A stretch of 64,000 nt of DNA from Apus apus. Its lineage: Eukaryota; Chordata; Aves; Apodiformes; Apodidae. This document shows, in pieces, positions 1 to 9,765 of this stretch. A program made the position numbers and the translations under genes. The notes beneath the pieces were generated by a model. The model made no database searches and was not told the DNA's origin. It worked only from the letters and a program-made list of their open reading frames with translations. Numbering within the stretch: position 1 is the first letter of the stretch; each line of letters opens with the position of its first letter. The DNA is taken from the NCBI RefSeq assembly GCF_020740795.1, contig NC_067304.1, forward strand, positions 3,028,056-3,092,055. Reading direction: 5' to 3'.

Positions 1-134
1 AGGAGAACTGTGCAGTGCTTCATGGTGGTGTTCAGGCTCCAGACTGAAAATACTTCTCTCTGAGCTGAAAAGGGGCTTGGTGTGAGGGGAGGTTAGGGCA
101 GGTTGCAGAGAATGAGGCTGTTTCTGGAAAATTA

Positions 135-495
135 ATCATGGAATGGTTTGGGTTGGAAGGGACCTTCAAGATCATCCAGTTCCCACCCCCTGCATGGGCA
201 GGGACACCTCCCACCAGCCCAGGCTGCTCCAAGCCCCATCCAACCTGCCCTTCAACACTGCCAGGGATGGGGCAGCCACAGCTTCCCTGGGCAACCTGGG
301 CCAGGGTCTCACCACCCTCACACTCTAGAATTTCTTCCTGATGTCTAATCTAGATCTCCCCTCTTTCAGCTTAAAATGATTCCTCCCTCATCCTGTCAGT
401 CCTTGCCCCTGTAAAAAGTCCCTCTCAAACTTCCCTGGAGCCCCTTCAGGTTCTAGAAGGGCTTCCTGGTGCCTCCTATTCCACAGGCTGAAATG
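135..495 (-). mobile_element. CR1 LINE 3' fragment
   Basis: Read on the minus strand this is the 3' end of a chicken-repeat-1 (CR1) non-LTR retrotransposon. The piece runs from CCTGAAGGGGCTCC, through the block GAGGGTGGTGAGACCC and the segment GGTTGGATGGGGCTTGGAGC, to the terminal AAGGTCCCTTCCAACCC and CCATTCCATGAT. It is 5'-truncated, as nearly all CR1 copies are, and keeps no intact ORF. Its upstream half (GACTTTTTACAGGGGCAAGGA) is closer to the general bird CR1 consensus than the copies at 12.3 and 62.3 kb, so it probably belongs to a different subfamily. The boundary near 495 is approximate. Confidence 0.93.
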
Positions 496-1824
496 AGGGT
501 GAAGGTAGCTACAGTGACTCCGTGGGATCCCAAAAGAGGGGGTTGAGGAGATGGGGGGAGCCTGGAGCTGGTGGCACTTGGGTTCTGGGTGGAGGGGGAG
601 CCCTGACCCCAGTGCGTGGGTGGCAGTGAGCACAGAGACGTCTTGTCTGAGCTGAGCTCAGCTGCTCTTTCTCTCTTTGCTGAAACACCTTCGAGTCCCA
701 AAACATGGGTGGGAGGGAGTTGCTGCAGAGGCAGGAAATATGGGAATTGCTGGATTGCAAAGTGAGGCTCCTCCAAAGGCTGAGGACCCGGAGGGTGGCA
801 GGCAGGGGAGATGAAGGACCCTCCACCAAGCCCCATGGGGTGTCAGGCTGGTGTTGAGATGAGTTGTGCTGGTCCTTGGGACAGGGCCTGGGGTGCCTGG
901 AGTTGTCCCAGTGCTGCCCTGGTTCCCAGCAAGTCTGGTCCTTGCAGCCCAGGCTGCCTGTGGCAATGATGTCTGCAGAGTTTCAGTGGGGGAAAAAAAA
1001 TTAAAACCAGTAAGGAAAAAAACCCCAAAGGAAGAGATCTCTCTGGCACAGGGAAATGTTTTGACTTTTCTTGATGAAATGACATTTTTATTTCCAAAAA
1101 CTGCCTAGATTGACTCTTCATGCCTGCAGAGAGAAGGTGGAACAAACAAACCAGCACATGTGACAGCAATAGGTTTTATTCTGGGGACAAACAAAACCTT
1201 TCAGGTGACTCAGAACAAAATTTGTTGCTTTTTTTGTTTTTTTTTTCCTTTTGGGTTGAGTTGAAGCACTTTTTGGACCTGTGCATTGGTTTCTGAAGCA
1301 GTAAAGAGAGTGAAAGGTGTCTTTGTGTGGGATCTGTAGGTCCTGGGGGAGATGACAGCCCCTGCCAGGAGCTGTTGCTCTTGCTTGAGGGCTGGAGCTG
1401 CCTCCATGCACCTTCTCCCAAGGGTAGTAGAGCCTTTGTGCTCAGCTTGTGTCCTTGGTCACCTTTTGGTTCTGTTGACTCCAGAAATCAGCCCCCAGGT
1501 TAAGCATGTGGAGCTTGGGAGGTGGGGGCCCCTTGTCTTCCCCTTCCCTTGGCTCCTGCCACCTTGCAAGGCACTAAATCCCACATGGGAAACAACTGCA
1601 GAAGGCACCCTGGGCACTGCCATGGGGGAAAGCTGAGAAACTGCCTCAAGCCTCCTCCCAAAACCTTGTCAGCAACCTGCAGACCAGCCCTGGGGGCTGA
1701 GCACAGCTGGGAAAGGAAGAAAAGGTGCATGCAAAGACACCTGCAGACCCAGAGCCTGGAGAGACCCAGCAAGAGAGCTGTGAGGTAGAGGAGAAGATGC
1801 TGGAAAGGATGGAGCCCTGTTCTT

Positions 1825-1994
1825 GGAGCAGGGGTGCTGGTGGAGCAAGGATGTTGGTGGAGCAGGGATGCTGGTGGAGCAGGGATGTTAGTGGACCAGG
1901 GATTCTGATGGGGCAGGGATGTTGGTGGAACAGGGATGTTGGTGGAACAGGGATGCTGGTGGAGTAGGGATTCTGGTGGAGCAGGGATGCTCAA
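1825..1994 (+). repeat. 17-bp minisatellite, 10 copies, in a GRM4 intron
   Basis: There are ten tandem units of exactly 17 bp with consensus GGAGCAGGGATGCTGGT. Successive units start at 1825, 1842, 1859, 1876 and so on to 1978. Units differ at one to three bases (GGAACAGGGATGTTGGT, GGACCAGGGATTCTGAT). The period is not a multiple of 3, so the repeated peptides seen in all frames here are a by-product and not a protein domain. Copy number is likely to vary between individuals (inference). Confidence 0.93.
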
Positions 1995-2839
1995 GGAAGG
2001 GCTTGTCTGCCTAACCTCCTGCTTTTCTGGGGGCAAAAGGTGAGGCTGGGAGGTGGGAGGGGATCTCTTTGCCTCCCGTTGCCGCCTGCCTCGGATGCCC
2101 CTGGCTTGTGAGGAGCCTGCCAAATGCCTTCCATAGAAAAATGGATTATTCTACAGTCAGATTAATGGGCTTTCATTTTGCAAAACATCTGTCACTGTTA
2201 GTCCTGGACAGTGAGCGTGAAATTAGTTTTGACTGCAGAAAGGCAACGTCGGTGTGTAATATGTGACTTACATGACAACGGCTCAGGGAGCCAGCTGGGG
2301 AATGGGAATTACCTGTTGGAAGGTTATGAGGGAGTGGGAGGTGCCCTGGGAGTGGGTGTCCTTGCTGTGCCCATCACTGCAGCGTCAGAGCTCCCATCCC
2401 ACGGCTGGTGGAGCGTGCTGGGAGTGCTGGGGAGGGGAACAGGAGGGGAAGAGGGCAGAGGGGCTCTGTTTCTGGGGATGGTTTGGAGTTGGGGTGCAGG
2501 CAGGTCGCTGCCTGAGCGTGTGGGAGTGCTGGGAGAGCTGTGCCAGGGCCCCAAACTGTGGGTCAGGGCACTGGCACAGCCTCCCCATGTTCACGGGTGG
2601 GGAAGCAGCAAAAGTGAGCTGGAGGCCTCTGCGGGTGCTCCTTGGCCCATGCAACAGGGTGAGTCTGATGTTGAAGGTGCAATAGTCCCAGCACGTCCAA
2701 CCTTGCTTCCTCACTCCCTCATTTAGGTCACCCCAGTGTTTCCACATGCCCGTTTCTTCTCCTCCTTCCCCAGCTGACCCTTCCTCCCGGATCCTGCAGA
2801 GCCCTGGTGGGTCTCAGCTCCTGCCCTTGTGTCTTGCAG

Positions 2840-3086
2840 ATGTACATCCAGACCACGACGCTCACCATCTCGGTGAGTCTGAGTGCCTCGGTGTCCCTGG
2901 GCATGCTCTACATGCCCAAGGTCTACATCATCCTCTTCCACCCGGAGCAGAACGTCCCCAAGCGCAAGCGGAGCCTCAAGGCGGTGGTGACAGCAGCCAC
3001 CATGTCCAACAAGTTCTCTCAGAAGGGAGGTTTCCGCCCCAATGGGGAGGCCAAATCAGAGCTCTGTGAAAATCTGGAAACACAAG
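2840..3086 (+). CDS. GRM4: Metabotropic glutamate receptor 4, TM7 and C-tail exon
   Basis: This is the next-to-last coding exon of a class C, group III metabotropic glutamate receptor. The receptor is a presynaptic Gi/o-coupled glutamate sensor that lowers cAMP and transmitter release. The exon starts in phase 0 after an AG acceptor. It reads [18 protein letters not shown] (start of TM7), [13 protein letters not shown] (end of TM7), then the basic segment [19 protein letters not shown]. In group III receptors that segment binds calmodulin and G-beta-gamma and holds a protein kinase C serine. The exon ends ..[14 protein letters not shown] plus one base (82 codons + 1 nt), followed by the donor G|GTAACG at 3087. 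The [15 protein letters not shown] segment fits mGlu4 better than mGlu7 or mGlu8 (paralogue comparison from memory). No break or missing residue is seen. The ATG at 2840 is an internal methionine and not a start. Confidence 0.96.
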
Positions 3087-6000
3087 GTAACGTGGCTGCC
3101 TGTGGGGCTGGGGAACCTGGTCCTGCTGGAGACCAGCACGGTGCTGGGAAGCCAAAGCCCTGGCTGATGGGTGGGCTTGTAGCTGTGTTGTCCTCCATGG
3201 GCACAAGCGATGCCACCAGCCTTGCTCCTTGGCCAAGGGATATCTTGATTCTCTCCTGCCACCCCCCAGGAGTGAGGGCGGCAGGGCAAGGGATGCACCT
3301 CGTGGGCTGGGGGGTCATGCTGCTCCCCACCATGGCCAAAGCCACCCTGGGGAGAGGTGTACTCCACTTACCTGTGCTCCAGCCAGGGCAGGAGCAGGGG
3401 TTCCTGGCCCTTGGCAAGGGGAATCTGTCTTCTCCTCTGTGGGCAGGCCAGATTCCCCCTTTGTTAATTTAGTCCCACCCAAGAAATGCCATTTTCCATC
3501 ACACCTGGCTGAGACAGGAGGTGTCCTGCCTTCTGATGGGGATTGCTCCTGGCATTCCCATCCCTCCACAGGCATATGTGTGTCACCCCATGGGAAATGC
3601 TGCTGGGAGGGGTGACAGGAGAAGTGACGCTGGAGACACGCTCATGTGGCTGCTGGGTGAGATGTGGCACGTGGAAATCTGCCGGATCACCTGGAGAAGA
3701 ATCCTAATGTCAGCCCAGCCTGGGTGCCTGGAGCTGCTCCTGGGAAGGCTCCAGCGTGGCTGGTGGGAAAGGAGCTCGGTGTGTTCCTGAGGGCTGTTCC
3801 CAGGGCCAGGCTGGAGCTGAGGCTGACACAGGGACAGAGCCACCAGTGTCCCCTGGGAAAAGAGGCTGGGGGCTCGGGAAACCCAGGGAAGGTGGGGGTG
3901 TGGCTGCTCTGTGTTTGGGTTCCCAGAAACAGGGTCATGCAGGAGGAAGAAATGGTTGGAGTCAATGCTGCTGAGGACCTTCGAGAAGGGAAATCCCATT
4001 TGGGCTAAAGCTGCAGAAAACCCTGTGGATAAACAAATGTTCCTCATGTACCAGCAGAGTTTTTGGGTCCCAGCATCAGCATTTCCCTGGAAACGTCTTT
4101 GTAATCCCACACTTGCTCTCTTTCCAGCCTGAGCTATTTAATATCCCTTGGCAGCTCTGTATAACATCCAGATCTCTGCATAATCAACTTTCTTCTACCT
4201 GTCTGCACTGGGAAGGGCAGCTGCCGGGTCGGATTCCCCCTCCCTGCCCGTGCTGGAGGTGGCTTTTGTCACCTGCTGGCTCAGATCTGTGCTGTCCACA
4301 GTCCTGTCCCAAGGTGGCAGCTGGAACCTCTGCCACCCTGCTCCGTCTGTGCAAAGAGATGCTCTGTGCAAGGCTGGGGTTGTCTGTGGGGTCCCCACGG
4401 GAAGGGCTTCCCAGGAGCATGCCAGCCCTGTCCTGGGGAGCCACCTGCTGCCAGTGTCCCCACGGCATCCGTGCCGCAGGCGCTGATGCTGCAGGAGCAT
4501 CAATGTGTGTGACCTTGTCTCCCTCCAGCCAAACGTGGCTCCTGGCCCAGGCTCTGCTAGCCCAAAGCGCCAACACTCCCTTTGCAGCAGGGCCGGGAGG
4601 CTCAGCTGCTGGGAGCATCTTGCCCAGGACCCGAATGCAAACACTCCCATCTGCTGAGCTCCCATCTCCCCCCCGGGACTCGCAGCTGGAGCCTCCGAGG
4701 ATCGTACGTGCTGGGAGCAGGGAGAGCTGAGCAGCTCCAGCTCCGAGGTGTCTGCCATGGGAAATGTGGGAGATCAGGGTAAACGGGGCTGGCAGAGGGT
4801 TCCTGAGGTGTGCCAAGGTGGGGAGCAGGACACAGCACCCGTGCTGGGGGCAGGGGCAGGGTGGGGCTGTCTGTGTGGGACTGAGGGGACGTTCATCACT
4901 GTCACCAGCAGGTCACGTATCCTTAAATAAACAACAGAATAAATAATTCACAGGGCTTTGATACGGGGAGATTGGCAATGAAAACATTGCAGCTAACAAA
5001 TAGCTCTGTCAGCTCTAATTTCTTATGGCCTATCTAATTGTTATCTGGGAATACCAGGCTGAAATCTGCAGCAAGGTTCATTTGCTGGTGAGGCACCGAG
5101 GTGGAGGGAGAGCTGCTGGCTGGGCTGCCTGGTGCCAGGGGCTGGTCTCTGCAGAGGACACGTTTGTGCTGCTTTTGGTGTCTTGGCCTTTCCTTTGTGT
5201 CCCCAGTGCTTGTCCCTGTCCTTAGCTGGAGGGTGTCCGTGTGTCTGCCCAGCCCTGTGGTAGGTGGGGATCTCGTGGTGGGATCTCCACAGAGCATGGT
5301 GCCTGGATGAAGGGTTGAGACCAGCCAGGGTGTTTGCAAGATGCTGCTTCCAACCCTCCTGGGCTGTGGCTGCTGCTAAAAACAAGTGACATCCTGCCCG
5401 AAGGCATCAGGGCAGCCCTGTGAGGAGCAGGAGGGTTTATTGCTGCCTGGTGTTTTCCTGGCTCTGGGCCTTGCTGCAGCTCCCCAGGTGTCAGTCTGGG
5501 ATGAGCGGTGTTTGTAGTCATTGCTGCCTCCTCTCCTTTGTGTCTTCGACCCTGTCCTGAGGGCTGGGGAAGCTGGAAGGCGACAGCAGGTTTGTGTGTG
5601 TGCTCTGCTCCTCCAGAGTGTGGGCACAGGGTTCCTTGGGGAGAGGGACAGCTCCGTGCCAGCTGGTGCTGGCAGTGCCCTGCTGCTCTGCTCCCCACTG
5701 CCTCAGGGCTACACGCAGGGGTGTGGGGTGCTCAGCTTGCACCCCCAGTCCTGCTCTGGCAGGGTTGGGGCAGGCTGAGCTTTTGGGAACATGGAGCACT
5801 TGTGGGATTGTCTGCAAGAAGTTAAGAACACATCTCTGGTGGCTCATGTCACACCCTGGGGGCTCTCTTTGTGCTGAGCTGTCTTTAGAGACCCCCCCCC
5901 GGGGCTGCTGTGGGGCTCAGCATCTCTGGCACAGCTCAGCACCCTCACAGGGAATGATCCTGAGCACCTGATCCATGAGCAAATCCAGTGTCATGTCCCC

Positions 6001-6104
6001 ATGAAGATCTCCTGGCAGGAGTCAGGTCATGGTGGTGGGACGGGAGACCAGTCAGGGTGGGTGGACTTCATGAATGACACATGTGAGGTTCTCTCTCTTT
6101 CCAG
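3087..6104 (+). other. GRM4: Last intron of GRM4
   Basis: This 3018-nt intron runs from the donor GTAACG (3087) to the acceptor ctctctctttccAG (6091-6104). The exon's reading frame stays open into the intron until a stop at 3470-3472. Most of the intron is GC-rich without recognisable features. Positions 4905-5085 are AT-rich (AAATAAACAACAGAATAAAT, TCTAATTTC, CTAATTGTTATCT) and may be a conserved intronic element. A C9 run begins at about 5892. No transposon is recognised. Confidence 0.85.
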
Positions 6105-6154
6105 CACTGGCCACCAAACAGACCTACGTCAGCTACAGCAACCACGCCATTTAG
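6105..6154 (+). CDS. GRM4: Metabotropic glutamate receptor 4, last coding exon
   Basis: The first two bases (CA) complete the alanine codon split by the intron (G|CA). The exon then encodes LATKQTYVSYSNHAI and a TAG stop at 6152-6154. Joined to the upstream exon, the receptor ends ETQALATKQTYVSYSNHAI, against ..ALATKQTYVTYTNHAI in human mGlu4 (from memory). The ALATKQTY block separates GRM4 from GRM7 and GRM8. The final NHAI is a PDZ ligand; group III receptors use such tails to bind PICK1, GRIP or syntenin at the presynaptic membrane. The two T-to-S changes relative to human are conservative. The exon is too short to be found by ORF length and rests on splice sites, phase and homology. Confidence 0.95.
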
Positions 6155-6351
6155 CTCCTGCTAAATCCTGGCACAGAGGGAGGCTGATGGTGCCAAGATG
6201 CCAGAGGGAGCAGAGTCACATCACTCATCCCAGGACACTGGAGGGGATGGGACAGGACAGGGAGGTGGCAGCCGGGGGGGGGAACACGCTCCTGGCCAGG
6301 CCATTGAGCAGAGCTCCCAGGGAAGAAGATGGTGATCAACAGCAGCAAAGA

Positions 6352-6391
6352 GGAAAAAAAGAAAAAAAAAAAAAAGAAGAAGAAGAAAAAA
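6352..6391 (+). repeat. A-rich / GAA simple repeat in the GRM4 3' UTR
   Basis: This is a purine tract of A runs interrupted by G and ending in AAGAAGAAGAAG. It creates Lys/Glu-rich and Phe-rich chance ORFs on the two strands, which are not genes. Confidence 0.9.
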
Positions 6392-6402
6392 GCAAAAGGA
6401 AC

Positions 6403-6408
6403 AATAAA
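6403..6408 (+). terminator. GRM4: Possible proximal polyadenylation signal (AATAAA)
   Basis: A canonical AATAAA hexamer lies about 250 nt after the stop codon, directly after the A/GAA tract. There is little GU-rich sequence close behind it, so use is uncertain. Use would give a short 3' UTR. Confidence 0.4.
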
Positions 6409-6805
6409 ACCAACCCATGGTGACAATGCATGACTCCCCAAGGAGGAAGAGAAGCAGTTGAGCAGGGGGGAACCTAGTGCTGGGAAGAGGTGAGGGACTT
6501 TGAAAAGCCTTTGGGGTTCTTTTTCTGTATCTTGGCAAAAAAAAACACCCAACAAGACAGACCCAACGTTTTCCCTTTTTTGGAATTTGTGAGATTGTTT
6601 GTGGTTGTGCAGAACCTTCTGTTTTCTCTTTAATTTATTTCTTGTTTGAAAAACCTTCATTTTCTTTTGTTCCTGTCTTCCTCTGTCCCTCTTCACTCTC
6701 TCTCCCGTCTCCTACCAAATTCTAGATGTTGCAAAAAGGAAAAAGAAATAAAAAAGACATAAAATCGAAACGAGAAAAACAAAGCAAAACAAACAGAGAC
6801 AACAA

Positions 6806-6811
6806 AATAAA
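6806..6811 (+). terminator. GRM4: Possible second polyadenylation signal (AATAAA)
   Basis: AATAAA sits inside an A-rich stretch (ACAAAATAAAATGAAC). It is followed within 25-40 nt by GTGTTCAAAGTGCTG, a weak GU-containing element. It is an alternative end for GRM4 mRNA. Confidence 0.4.
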
Positions 6812-7046
6812 ATGAACTAAAACCTAGACTGTGTTCAAAGTGCTGATTTCTATAGGTGGTTAATTTATGTCTGTGATGACCATATGGATTGAAACGTCTG
6901 CTTTTATGTACTGACCAGTCAAAAAAACCCACAAAAACACACAGAAAAAAAAAAATATACCAACCCAACAAAGTTCAGTGCCTGGATGTTTATGAATTAT
7001 TCGATGACTGTGTAGAGCATGATCATTTTTATACAAGGAGATTTCT

Positions 7047-7052
7047 AATAAA
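7047..7052 (+). terminator. GRM4: Main candidate polyadenylation signal of GRM4 (AATAAA)
   Basis: AATAAA is followed after 15-40 nt by a GU/U-rich element (GTTTGCTGTCTCTTGG, about 7073-7088), the standard arrangement for efficient cleavage. The sequence behind it turns GC-rich and shows no more UTR character. Cleavage is expected near 7062-7075. Confidence 0.75.
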
Positions 7053-7070
7053 AGACCATGGTTTTGCACT

Positions 7071-8106
7071 CAGCGTTTGCTGTCTCTTGGTCACTGTTCG
7101 TTCCAGGCTCCAGGAGGTGTCTTGGTTTGGGTTGATGGGGCAGGTTTTTTGGGTGGCCAAGTGCTCCAGGATGGGACTTGGTGTCCTTCCTCTCCAGGAA
7201 AACCTGCTGCAAAGTGGATCCTTGTGAGGGGGTGGGACAGGGAGAGGAGAGCTCAGCATCACCCGGACACACGTGGAGCCTGCACAGCCCCAGCTGGGGC
7301 AGGATCGGGGCTGATTCCTCCTCTTCTGCTCTTCTCCAAAGTGGGACCTGAAGCTGGTGGGATGGAGCAGAGAGGAAGGGATTTTCCAAAGCTTTTTCCC
7401 CCCCTCTCCAGGGGCAGGGCCAGCTCCACCCTCCCCATCAGGACCAACCTGGGCTAATGAGGGAGTTGCCAGCTGATAAAAGGAGCTCAGCCCCTCCTGC
7501 AGGGAGGGTTCTTGGTTCCTGCCTGCTCCTTGAGATCCCATGGCCTGGTGTGCAAGGTATGAGGCTCTTCAAAGAGTCTTGGTTTTTTTGCCTGTTTCTG
7601 GGGAGGTTTGTAGTGTTTGCTGCTGCTGTCCCTGTCCCCTGGGAAAGGCCCTTGGAAAGAGGGTGGCTGTGCTTGTTTACTGCTGAGTAAGGAGGGGATG
7701 GTCTGAGCTTGTTTTTCCTCTGGAGAGCAGATGGAAGGTGGGGAAAGGAGGCAGGGGAAGGTGCTGCTGCCTGCCCTAGAGAGGTGGGCTGCTTCCAAGT
7801 TTGGGGCAGGTTGTTGCTTGAAGTGCCCAGCAAAACCAGTGAGCTGGTGGCAGAGTCCTGGCCTCACGGAGGGTGCAACAAGGGTGCTGGGGTATGTGCT
7901 CCTCCCAGCCAGGCAAGTCTGGTTGGTGAGACAGGAGCCCTTCACTCTCCAGTTGGGCAGGTGTCTTCTGAGCTGCCCACCAAAGCTCTTCTGAGCTGAT
8001 CCACCAAAGTTGTGCCCAAGGGCTGAGAGTGTGTCCTGCACGTGTGGCTCTGACACAGTCAGTGGAATGTCTGAGAGTGGTGCCCACTCCCACATCAGAA
8101 CCTGCT
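7071..8106. other. Intergenic, nothing recognised
   Basis: This is GC-rich sequence after the GRM4 polyadenylation site with overlapping chance ORFs on both strands. I see no repeat, RNA gene or clear motif cluster. Confidence 0.6.
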
Positions 8107-8236
8107 CCAAACATTCCAGGTCAGGTTGGACAAGGCTTTGAGCAACCTGATGTCACTGAAGATGTCACTGCTTACTGCAGGGGGCTTGGACTAGATGACC
8201 TTTAAAGGTCCCTTCCAACCCAAACTTTTCCATGAT
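8107..8236 (+). mobile_element. CR1 LINE, short diverged 3' end
   Basis: Sense-strand CR1 end: GGTCAGGTTGGACAAGGCTT, GAGCAACCTGATG, then GGGGCTTGGACTAGATGACC, TTTAAAGGTCCCTTCCAACC and TTTTCCATGAT. It has lost the middle of the usual block between the GAGCAACCTG and GGACTAGATGA motifs and carries several changes. It is therefore older than the copies at 12.3, 27.7 and 62.3 kb. Confidence 0.88.
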
Positions 8237-9659
8237 ATATTCTTTCTCTGAGCATGGGTGAAGCCACCCCTGGGTTTTGCATATTTCTAGACCTGTTTAT
8301 GTATGAAACAGCTCTGCTCTGGTGGGTCTCCCAGGCTGTGTGTCCTGGGAAGGGTCTTCATGCTGCTCAGAGCTCCAGCCCTTGATCAGGACCAGAAGGC
8401 ATGAAACACGACTGTTCTTTGCTAGCAAGGAGAGGACAAAGCATGGCTTGAAGGCAGGACTTAAAAAAAAATTAAAAAAAAATATATAATGAAAAGCTTG
8501 AAGCTTTGATAAGATCGTATTTGTCAAAAGACCTTCACAGGAGGAAAAAAATGTCTCCATTCCCACCGCATCCATCACTGTCAGATCAGATGTGAAATGC
8601 TGCCTGGTTCAGAGGGCTCCCAGAAAACTGAAGTTGATGTCTCTGGTGATGTTTCTAGCTCTGAGACACTGCTCTGCTGCTTTCATGAGCAGCTTTCCCT
8701 TTCCATCTCAAACTCTGTCTAATGATGACTGGAAAGGCTGATTCTACCTTAATCACAGCATCTCCTCCCTTCCCTTGCACTGTGTGAGGAGGCTCTGGGT
8801 GCTCAGGAGAGGTGGTGGCTGGGGACTGACCATGTTCCCCCTGAGCAGATCTTCCAGGCTCATCTCTCCTCTGATGGTCCAGGGAGCTCTCCAGGGCATG
8901 ATGGAGCTGGTGGGAAAGAGGAGACCTGTGATGGTCTACCTGGGCTGATGTTTTCTGCCCAGGCAGGATGCAGAGAGCTGTGCTGATCTAACTTCTCTCC
9001 TTCAGTAGCTGACTGAACTAGTTTGTTTTTTCCACCTGCAAACACATTTTCAAGGTGTTTCTCCGCATCGCTCTCCTTCTCAAACGTTTTGGCCTTCAAC
9101 CTGCTTCCCTAGAAATGCAGCCAGGCCTGGAGTGTGTCCCACCAGCGCCTGGGCTGTGCTGCTGTGGGGTGTTGCTGCAGAAGGGTCTGCAGAAATGAGG
9201 CTTGTGGCAGCCAGCAACGTCCAGCAGCTGCAAACCCTGTTGCTTTGGGCAGTGGGGTCTGGGGGGCCCGTTGCAAAGTGGCTACATTTTCATTTGAGTA
9301 GATCCATGTGTTCCCCTCTTGCATCAGGCTCTAAACACAACAGCTACCCTGATTCCTTGATGGATCTGGTGGAGTGCTAAACCAAGAGAGTCCTCATGTG
9401 GGCACTTCCTTTGGTGTAAGTGTGCTTTGCAGTGATTCAGTCTTTCTCCCTACAGACTTGAGCTTAAACGATACCAAGATGCTCTTAAACAGGGATGCGA
9501 AATGTTTCCGCAAATCCAGCCTCGCTGGTCTCAAACCAGGGTTTTAATTGGCCCCATTTCTTTAATCAGCTCAAACCTACAATCACTGGCAGAGTTCCTG
9601 GGGGCTGCTAAATAGTCCCGTGTCCCTCCTGGTGCTGGGTGTGTTTCGGTGGCAGGTGC
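8237..9659. other. Intergenic, mixed composition
   Basis: The sequence is mostly unremarkable. There is an A-rich patch at 8461-8490. From about 9430 it becomes repeat-free and AT-richer (AGCTTAAACGATACC, GTTTTAATTGGCCCC, TCTTTAATCAGC) and leads into the motif cluster at 9660. No gene is recognised. Confidence 0.5.
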
Positions 9660-9765
9660 AGTGACCTCCAAACGTGGCTGGTTAATTTTAGACGGCGTTT
9701 CATGACACAGCGCGGCTTAATTCTCAGACACTTATTTAATTATGAAAGCTAATTAAAAGGGAGCA
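9660..9765. promoter_or_regulatory. Candidate homeodomain-type enhancer island
   Basis: About 100 bp contain five homeodomain-core words: GGTTAATTTTA, GGCTTAATTC, ATTTAATTATG, GCTAATTAAAAG and the flanking TTATTTAA. Rare intact CpGs (ACGGCGTTT, AGCGCGGC) also occur between them. The dense TAAT/ATTA grammar in otherwise GC-rich DNA is typical of conserved developmental enhancers. This is a composition argument only; no alignment was possible. Confidence 0.35.

Larger units (their letters stand above)
1..2839 (+). other. GRM4: GRM4 intron (3' part) upstream of the TM7 exon
   Basis: This is the 3' part of the intron before the 247-nt GRM4 exon; its 5' end lies outside the window. It ends in a pyrimidine-rich acceptor (gtcttgcag, AG at 2838-2839). 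Apart from a CR1 copy (135-495) and a 17-bp minisatellite (1825-1994), it is GC-rich and unremarkable. Positions 2105-2280 are different: AT-richer and free of repeats, with TTAATGGGC and CATTTTGC words. They may be a conserved intronic element. I see no further exon in this stretch. Confidence 0.8.
6155..7070 (+). other. GRM4: GRM4 3' untranslated region
   Basis: This stretch follows the TAG stop without another splice acceptor of note and runs to the best polyadenylation signal. It is A-rich and T-rich, with a G8 run near 6276, an A/GAA tract (6352-6391) and a strongly A-rich stretch at about 6730-6815. The last 250 nt (TTAATTTATGTCTGTGATGACC and on) look like a typical conserved vertebrate UTR end. 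The exact cleavage site is inferred to lie 10-30 nt after 7052. Confidence 0.8.

Noticed and set aside
2840..2842. ATG at the start of the GRM4 exon as a translation start
   Set aside because: It follows an AG acceptor and encodes the internal Met of the conserved K-M-Y-I-Q-T motif entering TM7.
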